Below, one piece after another: positions 53,042-60,623 of a stretch of DNA of 64,000 nt. The translations under genes and the position numbers were made by a program. Position 1 is the stretch's first letter, and each line of letters begins with the position of its first letter. This stretch comes from Micromonospora marina (GTDB lineage: Bacteria > Actinomycetota > Actinomycetes > Mycobacteriales > Micromonosporaceae). The stretch is from the NCBI RefSeq assembly GCF_900091565.1, contig NZ_FMCV01000011.1, positions 93,247 through 157,246 on the forward strand, read 5' to 3'. The notes beneath the pieces were generated by a model that saw only the letters and a program-made list of their open reading frames with translations, had not been told where the DNA came from and did no database searches.

Positions 53042-53611
53042 CTTGTAGGGACGGAAAGCATCTGCCGGCCGCCCCGAACTGCGGCATACGCCGGAAGAGG
53101 TTGGGCTTAGATGCGCGATCGGTTCGGATTTTTGCAGATGCGGTGGACCGGGCTCGGCGGGAGGAACCTCTCGCGAACGGTGGCTCATTCTTCCGAGGCA
53201 GCAGCCGTCATGGAAAGGGCGGTGCGAGGGTTGCCCGAGCGATGACCGGAGCAGGTGAGGTTGGGATCGTGGTTGTGCAGCCATCCGTACAGCCAAGCCC
53301 GCCGACGGACCCCGTCCGAGGCCGACGGTAGGCGACAGCACGAGCAGGCCAGTAGCGGTTACCGACGCAGGCAGACAGCAGTCTTGATCATTGCAAGGCA
53401 GGGTTCCGGGAATTGGTTACGCGCTGGCGGACTGCCCTGCGGGCGGCCTCCGGCCGTCCTCGGGCGCCCGCAGCGCGTCATCCGAGAGTCAGCGGATCGT
53501 CAGCGAACGCCGTACCGCGCCGTTACATTCGATCCTGCTCGACGGCATGACCGGTGGATCTGACCACGCGGTACGGCACTTGATCACACTCGCTGCTACG
53601 TCAGGTCACTT
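53042..53611. other. 570-bp non-coding right end of the element
   Basis: No gene is supported. It contains the arm-type repeats near 53487 and otherwise short open frames without ribosome sites. GC rises gradually towards the attR core. In the circular form this is the region beside attP. Confidence 0.6.
53487..53509. repeat. right arm-type integrase repeats
   Basis: AGTCAGCGGATCGTCAGCGAACG-type block matching 34718-34740 with one mismatch, same orientation, about 100 bp inside the right core, where the left copy is about 70 bp inside the left core. Likely integrase or excisionase arm sites. Confidence 0.65.
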
Positions 53612-53637
53612 TCCCCCCGACGGGGGTCGTCCCTTTG
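53612..53637. repeat. attR core (26-bp direct repeat)
   Basis: Perfect copy of 34625-34650. Here the core lacks the complementary 5' arm, so no 13-bp hairpin forms; it is the remnant of the original chromosomal 6C terminator. Confidence 0.9.
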
Positions 53638-54230
53638 CGGGACGAACGTTTCGCCGCAGGTCACCCCCGGTCGTTCTCGGGCGTGACGCTCTATAAGACT
53701 TCGTCTCCGGGGTGCCGCCAACGGCCCTGTTCCAGCAGGGTGACGAGCGTTGTGGGGAGAGGAAGCCCGCGGACGACCTGACCCCGGGGCGAGGGCCTTC
53801 GCGGGCTTCGTGCACCTTCACCCGCACGTCGTCAGTTGCGGGGCAGGGCGACAGAGGCGTAGCCGGGGTCTGCGACGGCCTCGGCGATACGTGTGACCCA
53901 GTGCAGGTCGTTGGCCCGGGACTCCGCGCTGGCGGGTGAGGTCGACCCGAGGGGGTCGCGAGGGGGCGCGGTGAATCGGTCACGGCCTCGATTCCGCAAG
54001 CCGGTGCGGTCCGACGGGCGGCGAGGGGCCCCGATTTTGCGTTACCGCTCGTCCCTGTCGTCAATGGCCGACCGGACACTCGGTTCCTCCGTCTCCGGCC
54101 CATAGCAGATCAACCGGCTCGCCGAGGTCTGTCCACAACGCGCTCGGTTGTCCACAGGGCACCGGTCCCGCATCCCCCGGCCGGGCAGGCTCACCACCGG
54201 CACGTCCGAGTCCGACCGATGGAGGCCGCC
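53638..54230. other. 593-bp intergenic region between attR and ssd
   Basis: Chromosomal DNA that would follow the 6C RNA in an empty site. It has a hairpin GAAGCCCGCG (53762-53771) / CGCGGGCTTC (53800-53809). A 165-codon minus-strand frame (53606-54103) runs through the att core and is Pro/Arg/Ser-rich; I do not accept it as a gene. Two TTGTCCACA-like strings near 54130-54155 (TCTGTCCACAACG, GTTGTCCACAGGG) could be promoter or DnaA-box-like sites. Confidence 0.55.
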
Positions 54231-55334
54231 ATGCCGCCCCGTACCCCGCTCCCGCCGTACCGTCGCCTGCCTCTGCTCGTCACCTCCGACGGCGACCTTC
54301 TCGACGAGCTGCTGCGACTCGCGGCGGCCGGTGGCACCGAGGTCGAGCTGGCGGCCGATCCGGCCGCCGCCCGGGCCCGCTGGGCCCCGGCGCCGCTGGT
54401 GCTCATCGGCGCCGACCAGGCGGCGGCCTGCCTGCGGGCGCGCCTTCCCCGCCGGGCCCGCACGGTCCTGGTCGGTCGCTCCGGAGAGCTCGATCCGGGT
54501 ACGGAGCTGGCCGAACTCGTCGGCGCGGAGCACGTCGCGACGCTGCCGGCGGCCGAGCCCTGGCTGGTCGACCGGTTCGCCGAATGCACCGCCGGTCCGG
54601 CTGGCCCGGGGTCGGGCCGGGTGGTGGCGGTCCTCGGCGGCCGGGGCGGTGCCGGAGCCAGCGTGCTGGCCGGTGGGCTCGCCGTCAGCGCCGCCCGGTC
54701 CCGGCTGCGGACGCTTCTGGTCGACGCGGACCCCCTCGGTGGCGGTCTCGACCTGGTGCTCGGGTGGGAACAGCTCGACGGGTTGCGCTGGCCCGAGCTG
54801 GCCGGCACGGACGGGCGGGTCGACCCGCCGTCGCTGATCCGTGCGCTGCCCAGCCGAGGCGACCTGGTGGTGCTCTCCTGGGACCGGGGCGACCTGCGGC
54901 ACCTGCCGGCGGAGGCGATGGCCGCCACAGTCGACGCCGGGCGGCGGGGGCGGGACCTGGTCGTGCTCGACCTGCCCCGGCATCTCGACGACGCGGCGGT
55001 GGTCGCGCTCCAGGCGGCCGACCGCGCGCTGCTGGTCGTACCGGCCGAGCTGCGGGCGGCAGCCGCGGCGGCCCGGGTCGCCGCCGTGGCCGCGCCGCAC
55101 TGCGTCGACCTGTCGGTCATCGTGCGCGGCCCGGCGCCCGGCAGGCTGCGGGCGGCCGAGGTGTCCCGGGCGCTGGGGCTGCCGCTCGCCGGCACGCTGC
55201 GGCCCGAGCCGGGACTGTGCCGTGGGCTGGAGCGGGGCGAGGCTCCGGGCGCGAGCGGGAAGGGCCCGCTGGCCGCACTGTGTCAGCGGATCGTGGACGA
55301 GCTGGCCGGGTCGCCCACGGCGGGTGCGGCGTGA
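54231..55334 (+). CDS. ssd: Ssd/TadZ-like septum-site/pilus ATPase-like protein
   Basis: 367 aa from ATG 54231 (GGAGG at 54221-54225). An N-terminal receiver-like domain (LPLLVTSDGDLLDELLRLAAAGG) is followed by a MinD/ParA-type domain whose P-loop is GGRGGAGAS (136-144) in place of KGGxGKT, so the lysines are missing, as is usual in Ssd/TadZ; TLLVDADPLGGGLDLVLGWE and VVLDLPRHLDD follow. Expected to position the Tad secretion machinery or affect septation. The stop overlaps tadA as GTGA. Homologue of Rv3660c by context. Confidence 0.86.
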   Translation: MPPRTPLPPYRRLPLLVTSDGDLLDELLRLAAAGGTEVELAADPAAARARWAPAPLVLIGADQAAACLRARLPRRARTVLVGRSGELDPGTELAELVGAEHVATLPAAEPWLVDRFAECTAGPAGPGSGRVVAVLGGRGGAGASVLAGGLAVSAARSRLRTLLVDADPLGGGLDLVLGWEQLDGLRWPELAGTDGRVDPPSLIRALPSRGDLVVLSWDRGDLRHLPAEAMAATVDAGRRGRDLVVLDLPRHLDDAAVVALQAADRALLVVPAELRAAAAAARVAAVAAPHCVDLSVIVRGPAPGRLRAAEVSRALGLPLAGTLRPEPGLCRGLERGEAPGASGKGPLAALCQRIVDELAGSPTAGAA

Positions 55335-56542
55335 CCGCGCCGACCGACCCGGGGGAGCTGGCCGCGCGGGTCCGGCACCGGTTCGCCGCCGAGGCCACAG
55401 CGGTCACGCCCGCGGCGATCGTCTCCGCGGTACGCGCCGAACCGGCGACGGCGGTGCTCGGCGACACCACCCTGCTGCGGATCGCCGGCCGGGTGCACGA
55501 CGACCTGGTGGGCGCCGGTCCACTCGCACCGCTGCTCGCCGATCCACAGGTCACGGACGTGCTGGTGAACGGGGTGCGGGTCTGGGTCGACAGGGGACGG
55601 GGACTCCAGCAGGTAGCCGTGCCGCTGGGCACGCTCGACGACGTACGCCGGTTGGCGCAGCGCCTCACCGCGGCCGCCGGTCGGCGACTCGACGACGCCT
55701 CCCCGTGCGCCGACGCGCGGTTACCCGACGGCACCCGGCTGCACGCGGTGCTGCCTCCGGTGGCGACCGACGGGCCCTACCTGTCGCTGCGTACCTTCCG
55801 GCAGCGGCCGTTCACCCTGGACGAACTCGTCGACGGGGGCACCGTGCCCCGGCCGGTCGCGCCGCTGCTTGCCGCGCTCGTGGCGGCCCGCCTCGCGTAC
55901 CTGGTCAGCGGTGGCACCGGCTCGGGCAAGACGACGCTGCTCAACACGCTGCTCGGGCTGGTGCCCGGCACCGAGCGGATCGTGCTGGTGGAGGACGCCG
56001 CCGAGCTGCGCCCGGTACACCCGCACGTGATCGGCTTGCAGGCGCGCACGGCGAACGTCGAGGGTGCCGGTGCCGTCGGGCTCGGCGACCTGGTGCGGCA
56101 GGCGCTGCGGATGCGGCCGGACCGGCTGGTCGTGGGCGAGTGCCGGGGCGCCGAGGTGGTCGACCTGCTCGCCGCGTTGAACACCGGCCACGAGGGTGGG
56201 GCGGGAACGCTGCACGCTAACGCTGCGGCCGACGTACCGGCCCGACTGGAGGCGCTGGGGATGCTCGGCGGCCTGCCCCGGCTCGCGTTGCACGCCCAGG
56301 TCGCCGCCGCGTTGCAGGTCGTCCTCCAGCTCCGCCGTACCGGTCAGGGACGCGTCCTGGACTCGATCGGCCTGCTGTTACCCGACGGGCCCGATCGGGT
56401 GGTGACGGTGGTTCCGGCCTGGACGCGCGGCCGGGGTGTCGCCCCGGCGGCCCTGCTGCTCGCCGGCCTGCTGCGGGAACGGGGAACGCCGGTGCCCCCG
56501 ATCCTCCAGGCGGCGTGGCCCACCCCGGCGGATCCGTCGTGA
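55331..56542 (+). CDS. tadA: TadA-type secretion ATPase
   Basis: 403 aa from GTG 55331. N-terminal all-alpha part with LLADPQVTDVLVNG, then Walker A LVSGGTGSGKTTLLNTLL (192-209), Asp box IVLVEDAAELRP, and the Walker B/His region MRPDRLVVGECRGAEVVDLLAALNTGHEGGAGTLHANAA. Powers assembly or secretion of Flp-type pili at the membrane. Overlaps both neighbours. Confidence 0.93.
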   Translation: MTAPTDPGELAARVRHRFAAEATAVTPAAIVSAVRAEPATAVLGDTTLLRIAGRVHDDLVGAGPLAPLLADPQVTDVLVNGVRVWVDRGRGLQQVAVPLGTLDDVRRLAQRLTAAAGRRLDDASPCADARLPDGTRLHAVLPPVATDGPYLSLRTFRQRPFTLDELVDGGTVPRPVAPLLAALVAARLAYLVSGGTGSGKTTLLNTLLGLVPGTERIVLVEDAAELRPVHPHVIGLQARTANVEGAGAVGLGDLVRQALRMRPDRLVVGECRGAEVVDLLAALNTGHEGGAGTLHANAAADVPARLEALGMLGGLPRLALHAQVAAALQVVLQLRRTGQGRVLDSIGLLLPDGPDRVVTVVPAWTRGRGVAPAALLLAGLLRERGTPVPPILQAAWPTPADPS

Positions 56543-57651
56543 CCGGCCACCTCTGGCCGGCGGTTCTGCTCCTGGCCGCCGCGGCGCTCGCCGTCGCCTG
56601 GCCGGTACGGGCCGGTCGCGCCCGGCGGCTGGCGGTCCTGGGCGGGGCGGGTACCCCGGCTGAGCGGGAGCAGGGCGTGCGTTCAGCATCCCCGGAACCC
56701 CCACGGCGGCCGCTCGACTGCGGGCCGAAGGCGTCCGCCCGTCCGCCCGGCCGAGGCCGGGAACGGCGTCGAACCGGAGCCGGGCACCACGGAAGGCCAG
56801 GGACGGACCTCGGTTCGGCTCCAGCTTCTGGCTCGCCCGCTCCGGCTTCCGGGTTGGCGGCTCCGGCTTCCGGGTTGGCGCAGCGGATCCGGAGGTGGGC
56901 CGGCTCCGGCGCCGGCTCGCATCAATCGGCCGGCCACTCGATCGCCGCGTCGGCGCTCTCCGCCGGGCATGCCTCGGCTACTGCTCCCGGGCGCTCCGCC
57001 GGACGCGCCTCGACCAGCGGGCGCGCGTTCCTCGCCGGGCGCACCTCGGCCACCGCTCCCGCCCTCTCTGCCGGACGCGTGCTGCCGGTGGCGGCGTTGG
57101 GTGGTGCGGTGACCGGGGCGCTGCTCGGCGGTCCGGTGGCAGCCGTAGTGCTTGCCACCTACGGCGGGCTCGCGGCGCGGGCGGTGCTGCGCCGGCGTAC
57201 CCACCGGTGGGCCGCCGCCGCGCACCGCCGCGATCTCGACCGGCTGGCCGCCGTCGCCGCCGACCTGCGAGCCGGACTGCCCGTCGACGACGGCATCGAC
57301 GACGGCCCGGGGCGCGTCGCGCGGCTGGCCCGGGCCGCCGGAAGGCTGGCCGACCGGACGGGTGCGCCGCTGGCCGATCTGCTGGAACGGATCGAGGCCG
57401 ACGCCCGCGCCGCCGACCGGGGGCTTGCGGCTGCCGCCGCCCAGGCCGCCGGGGCGCGGGCGACCGCCTGGCTGCTCGCCGCGCTGCCGCTCGGCGGGAT
57501 CGGTCTCGGCTACGGCATCGGGGTGGACCCGGTGGCGGTGCTCCTGCACACGCCGGTGGGTGCCGGCAGTGCGGTGGCGGCGGTCGCGTTGCAGGTCGGC
57601 GGGCTGCTCTGGGCCGAGCGGCTCGGCGTCACGCCCGGGCGGGCCGCCTGA
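56539..57651 (+). CDS. tadB: TadB-like inner-membrane platform protein
   Basis: 370 aa from GTG 56539 (GTGA overlap). N-terminal membrane helix (HLWPAVLLLAAAALAVAWPV), then an unusually long low-complexity linker of about 140 residues with repeats such as ASGSPAPASGLAAPASGLA and SAGHAS/SAGRAS units, then the T2SF/TadB part (DRLAAVAADLRAGLPVDDGI, AADRGLAAAAAQAAGARATAWLLAALPLGG). The linker length is odd for this family. Confidence 0.82.
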   Translation: MTGHLWPAVLLLAAAALAVAWPVRAGRARRLAVLGGAGTPAEREQGVRSASPEPPRRPLDCGPKASARPPGRGRERRRTGAGHHGRPGTDLGSAPASGSPAPASGLAAPASGLAQRIRRWAGSGAGSHQSAGHSIAASALSAGHASATAPGRSAGRASTSGRAFLAGRTSATAPALSAGRVLPVAALGGAVTGALLGGPVAAVVLATYGGLAARAVLRRRTHRWAAAAHRRDLDRLAAVAADLRAGLPVDDGIDDGPGRVARLARAAGRLADRTGAPLADLLERIEADARAADRGLAAAAAQAAGARATAWLLAALPLGGIGLGYGIGVDPVAVLLHTPVGAGSAVAAVALQVGGLLWAERLGVTPGRAA

Positions 57652-58379
57652 TGTCACGGCAGGTACTGGCCGCCGTCTGTCTCGGCGGCGCCGCGTCGCT
57701 CCTGGTCGTCGCCGGTCCGGTCGTCCGCCCGGGACGGCGGCTGCGCCGGCTGGCTCCGGCGCCGCGGCCGGCTCGCCCGGCGTGGTGGCCGGATCGGGTA
57801 CGCCTCGGCGCAGCGCTGGCCGGGGTCGCCGTGGCGGTGGTCGTCGGCGGTGTCACGGGCGTGTTCCTCGCGCTGCCGGCCGGTGTCGCCGCCGACCGTC
57901 TGCTGCGTCGGATCGAGCCCCGCGCAGCCCGGGAACGACGGCTGCGGGAGATGGCCGACCTGCCGCTGGCCGCGGACCTGCTGGCCGCCGCGTTGCGAGC
58001 GGGCGCACCGGTCGACCGTTCGGTGCTCGCCGTCGCGGAGGCACTCGGCGGGCCACTCGCGGACCGGCTCGGCCGGGCCGGCCGGACGCTACGCCTCGGC
58101 GGCAGCCCCGGCGAGGCCTGGGCGCACCTGGACGGCGTCGGCGGTGCCGAACCCGTGGTCGCGGCGGCGGTGCGCTCGTCGAACAGCGGTGCCGCGCTGG
58201 CTCGCGCGCTGACCCGGCTGGCCGACGAGCTGCGTGCCGAACGGTCGACCTCGGCCGAGGCGGCGGCCCGCCGCGCGGGCGTGCTCATCGTGCTGCCGCT
58301 CGGGCTGTGCTTCCTGCCCGCCTTCATTCTCGCCGGTCTGGTGCCGGTGATCGTCGCCGTCCTCGGCGACGTGTTGTGA
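57651..58379 (+). CDS. tadC: TadC-like type II secretion system F-domain protein
   Basis: 242 aa. ATG 57651 shares one base with the tadB stop (TGATG). T2SF pattern: PLAADLLAAALRAGAPVDRSVLAVAEALGGPLADRL, GSPGEAWAHLDGVGGAEPV, and the last helix pair with RAGVLIVLPLGLCFLPAFILAGLVPVIVAVLG. With TadB it forms the membrane platform for pilin assembly. Confidence 0.88.
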   Translation: MSRQVLAAVCLGGAASLLVVAGPVVRPGRRLRRLAPAPRPARPAWWPDRVRLGAALAGVAVAVVVGGVTGVFLALPAGVAADRLLRRIEPRAARERRLREMADLPLAADLLAAALRAGAPVDRSVLAVAEALGGPLADRLGRAGRTLRLGGSPGEAWAHLDGVGGAEPVVAAAVRSSNSGAALARALTRLADELRAERSTSAEAAARRAGVLIVLPLGLCFLPAFILAGLVPVIVAVLGDVL

Positions 58380-58402
58380 ACCATCGAGAAGGGACGTACG
58401 AC

Positions 58403-58570
58403 ATGCGCAAACTCCTCACCCGCCTGCGGGGTGACGCCGGCATGAACACCGCCGAGTACGCGGTGGGCACCCTCGCTGCGGTCGCGTTCGCCGGGATCCT
58501 GCTGAAGGTGCTCACCTCCGGCAACGTGCAGTCCGCACTGACCGCCGTCATCGACCGGGCCCTGAAGTGA
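58403..58570 (+). CDS. DUF4244 / Flp-pilin-like small protein
   Basis: 55 aa: basic start MRKLLTRLRGDAGMNTAEYAVGTLAAVAFAGILLKVL then a short tail. The G-M-N-T-A-E-Y segment followed by a hydrophobic helix is the type IVb prepilin plan (cleavage expected near G-MNTAEYA, with the required Glu), so this is the likely structural pilin of the cluster. GAAGGGA upstream of ATG 58403. Confidence 0.87.
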   Translation: MRKLLTRLRGDAGMNTAEYAVGTLAAVAFAGILLKVLTSGNVQSALTAVIDRALK

Positions 58571-59055
58571 TCGGGCGCCGGCGGGCCGGCCGTGATGGTC
58601 GGTTGCGCCACGCACCAGCGGGCCCACTCGCCGCCGGGCCCGGCCCGAGCCGGGTCGCCGTCGGCGCCCGGGCCGGGGCGGTGCGGCGCCGGTGGCGCTC
58701 GCGGGTCGCGTGCGAGCGGGGCTCCTTCACCGCCGAGCTGGCGGCCGGCCTGCCGGCGCTCATGCTGCTTCTCGTCGCCGGGTTGACCGCTGTGGATGCG
58801 GTGGGTGCCCGGGTCGCGTGTGTCGACGCGGCCCGGGAGGCGGCTCTCGCCGCGGCCCGGGGCGAGCCCGGCACGGTCGCCGGAGCCCGGTACGCCCCGG
58901 AGGGCGCCGAGGTGTCGGTGACTGTGGTGGGCGATCGGGTCACGGCGACGGTCCGGGCACCGGTCCGGACGCTCGGCGCGCGGCTGCCTCGCCTGGTCGT
59001 GTCCGGGCAGGCGGTGGCCGCCGTGGAGCCCGGCGCGCCGGGTCCGGTGCCGTGA
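58567..59055 (+). CDS. TadE-like pseudopilin protein
   Basis: 162 aa from GTG 58567 (GTGA overlap with the pilin stop). A long basic leader (RRRAGRDGRLRHAP...) precedes RGSFTAELAAGLPALMLLLVAGLTAVDAVGARVAC, the prepilin-like TadE helix with Glu at the fifth position after the likely cleavage site, then a small soluble domain with two Cys. Confidence 0.82.
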   Translation: MIGRRRAGRDGRLRHAPAGPLAAGPGPSRVAVGARAGAVRRRWRSRVACERGSFTAELAAGLPALMLLLVAGLTAVDAVGARVACVDAAREAALAAARGEPGTVAGARYAPEGAEVSVTVVGDRVTATVRAPVRTLGARLPRLVVSGQAVAAVEPGAPGPVP

Positions 59056-59402
59056 GAGCTGACGGCGACCGGGGCGGCGCGACCGTCTGTCTGCTCGCGG
59101 TCGGGCTGGTGTTCGTGCTGGTCGGCGCGTTCGGTGCCGCGGTCGGGGCGGCCCGGTGCGCGCGGCATGAGGCCCGCAACGCGGCTGACTTCGGTGCGCT
59201 GGCCGGTGCCGTGCGGGTGCTCGACGGAGCCGCCGCCTGCGCTCGCGCCGCCGACCTGGTCTCGGCCAACGGCGGCCGGATGACCGGGTGCCGGGTCGAC
59301 GGACTGGACCTGATCGTCACGGCCCGGGTACGTGTGGCACCGCTGCCGGGGATGACCCGGGACGCCACCGCGACGTCCCGGGCCGGGCCGGCCCGATCCT
59401 GA
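59052..59402 (+). CDS. TadE/TadG-like protein (Rv3654c type)
   Basis: 116 aa from GTG 59052 (GTGA overlap). DRGGATVCLLAVGLVFVLVGAFGAAVGAARCARHEARNAADFGALAGAV is the membrane segment of small Tad accessory proteins of actinobacteria (Rv3654c class), followed by a short extracytoplasmic domain with Cys pairs. Last gene of the Tad cluster. Confidence 0.8.
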   Translation: MRADGDRGGATVCLLAVGLVFVLVGAFGAAVGAARCARHEARNAADFGALAGAVRVLDGAAACARAADLVSANGGRMTGCRVDGLDLIVTARVRVAPLPGMTRDATATSRAGPARS

Positions 59403-59407
59403 CGGCG

Positions 59408-59491
59408 GAAGTCGGGCCGGGACCGGAAGTCGGGCCGGAAGTCGGGCCGGGACCGGAAGTCGGGCCGGGACCGGAAGTCGAGCCGGGACCG
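59408..59491 (+). repeat. short tandem repeat (VNTR) after the tad cluster
   Basis: Units of GAAGTCGGGCCGGGACCG: 59408-59425, a 12-bp short unit 59426-59437, then 59438-59455, 59456-59473 and 59474-59491 (one base different). Five units in tandem in a non-coding gap; copy number is likely variable between strains. Confidence 0.85.
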
Positions 59492-59510
59492 TGCGAGCCG
59501 CCGAGCCAGG

Positions 59511-60089
59511 TCAGCGGGACTGGAGGGCGTCCAGTCCGACCGCCATGGCGATCACCAGCCGACGGTCGATCTGCGGGTGCTGGATCTCCACGGAGTACCG
59601 GTCGCGCAGACCCCACTTCCGGACGACCGAGAACACCGGCTGGCCGCCGGCCATGAAGTCGAAGTGGTACGGCAGCCAGGAGAGCGAGTCGACGAACCGG
59701 CGCAGCAGCGCGACCGGCAGGCTGCGCTCCTGCCCGGTGGCGGGCGGCAGGCCGGGCTGCTCGACGTGCCACGTCGAGCGCAGAAGCGACTGGGCGAAGT
59801 CCTTGCGGAACAGCCCGATCGGGTTGCCCGCGTGATCGGTCACGTCGTAGGTGGCGCCGAGGTCGAGCCGCTGACGGGCCTTGAAGCCGAGGAGGGGGTG
59901 CTGCTTGGAGTCGTCGGTGTAGATGGTCACCTGCTCCTTGAAGGCGAGCCGCTTCTGCTGCGCGAACGCGAGCAGCCCGCCTTCGGAGCCGTCGGGCGCC
60001 ACCGAGTGCACCTCGTACTGGTTGACCATCATCCGGAGCCGCTGACGGACGATGAACCGGTGCTGGGCCTGCAGGTTGTCGGGCGACAT
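59511..60089 (-). CDS. LURP-one-like / scramblase-fold protein
   Basis: 192 aa. HRFIVRQRLRMMVNQYEVHSV, LLAFAQQKRLAFKEQVTIYTDDSKQHPLLGFKARQRLDLGATYDVTDHAGNPIGLFRKDF and the C-terminal MAGGQPVFSVVRKWGLRDRYSVEI resemble the tubby-like beta-barrel of LURP-one-related proteins. No signal peptide. Lone gene converging on the tad cluster; function unknown. Confidence 0.75.
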   Translation of the reverse strand: MSPDNLQAQHRFIVRQRLRMMVNQYEVHSVAPDGSEGGLLAFAQQKRLAFKEQVTIYTDDSKQHPLLGFKARQRLDLGATYDVTDHAGNPIGLFRKDFAQSLLRSTWHVEQPGLPPATGQERSLPVALLRRFVDSLSWLPYHFDFMAGGQPVFSVVRKWGLRDRYSVEIQHPQIDRRLVIAMAVGLDALQSR

Positions 60090-60275
60090 GAGATCTCCTT
60101 CGAGGGGTCGCCGGAGTCTCGCACAGCAGGCCGGTCATCGCTCGCCGCGAGCACACGCACCGCGGCGCCCGATGCGGGGCGGGGCGCCGCGCCGACACCG
60201 GCCGGCACACCGCGACGGGCCGGCACCCGGTTGCCGGCCCACCGCGACGCGCCGGCGATCGGGTGAGACGCAAGG

Positions 60276-60479
60276 TCAGCGGCCGTCGACGGTGACCTTC
60301 ATCGCCCAGCTGTTCAGCACCTGGTGGATACCGCGCAGACGCTCGTTGATCTGTTCCAGCCGTTCCGCCTGGGCGAGCGTGGCCATCGCGGTGCCCAGCG
60401 CTATCTGCTGGTCGGCGGTGAGGTTCTCCTGGTCGATGGTGTAGAGCAGCTCGACGGTCTCGGCGATCGTGTCGGCCAC
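60276..60479 (-). CDS. small helical protein of unknown function
   Basis: 67 aa, MADTIAETVELLYTIDQENLTADQQIALGTAMATLAQAERLEQINERLRGIHQVLNSW..., almost entirely amphipathic helix and probably a helical hairpin or coiled coil. GGAGG precedes the ATG (rc of CCTCC at about 60487). An orphan LacI-type operator-like palindrome lies about 60 bp upstream. Confidence 0.65.
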   Translation of the reverse strand: MADTIAETVELLYTIDQENLTADQQIALGTAMATLAQAERLEQINERLRGIHQVLNSWAMKVTVDGR

Positions 60480-60537
60480 GGCGGCACCTCCGGCGGGACG
60501 GGTCTCGGGTCACCTGTGCGCTACCGGAAATGATGCA

Positions 60538-60551
60538 TGGAAGCGCTCCCA
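60538..60551. promoter_or_regulatory. LacI/CebR-like palindrome upstream of small gene
   Basis: TGGAAGCGCTCCCA differs at one base from the perfect TGGGAGCGCTCCCA box bound by CebR-type LacI regulators of actinomycetes (from memory). No sugar gene is nearby in the window. Confidence 0.4.
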
Positions 60552-60623
60552 TACATCAATGCCCCGACCGCCGCGCGCTCATGCACCCGTCCCACCAACC
60601 AGATACCCCGACACCGGAGAAGG

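Larger units (their letters stand above)
34625..53637. mobile_element. integrated AICE (actinomycete integrative and conjugative element), 19.0 kb
   Basis: Bounded by identical 26-bp direct repeats at 34625-34650 and 53612-53637. Inside are all AICE modules: tyrosine integrase and excisionase next to the left end, RepSA-like initiator, SpdB/DUF2637 protein, FtsK/TraB DNA translocase, Pra-like activator, KorSA-like GntR regulator, XRE and NUDIX genes. Cargo at 41184-42215 and 46109-53041 has clearly lower GC than the rest. The flanking HAD and ssd genes are neighbours in other actinobacteria, so the element has split a conserved pair. Target is a 6C sRNA terminator rather than a tRNA. Confidence 0.93.

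Noticed and set aside
53101..53331. 76-codon plus-strand frame after the OLD-like gene
   Set aside because: No ribosome site, no recognisable domain, and a composition like random translation of the region; left as non-coding.
53606..54103. 165-codon minus-strand frame running through attR
   Set aside because: Low-complexity Pro/Arg/Ser product, no ribosome site, and it would be a fusion across the recombination core.
59408..59491. CRISPR array
   Set aside because: Units are contiguous with no spacers, so it is a simple tandem repeat. No cas genes are in the window.
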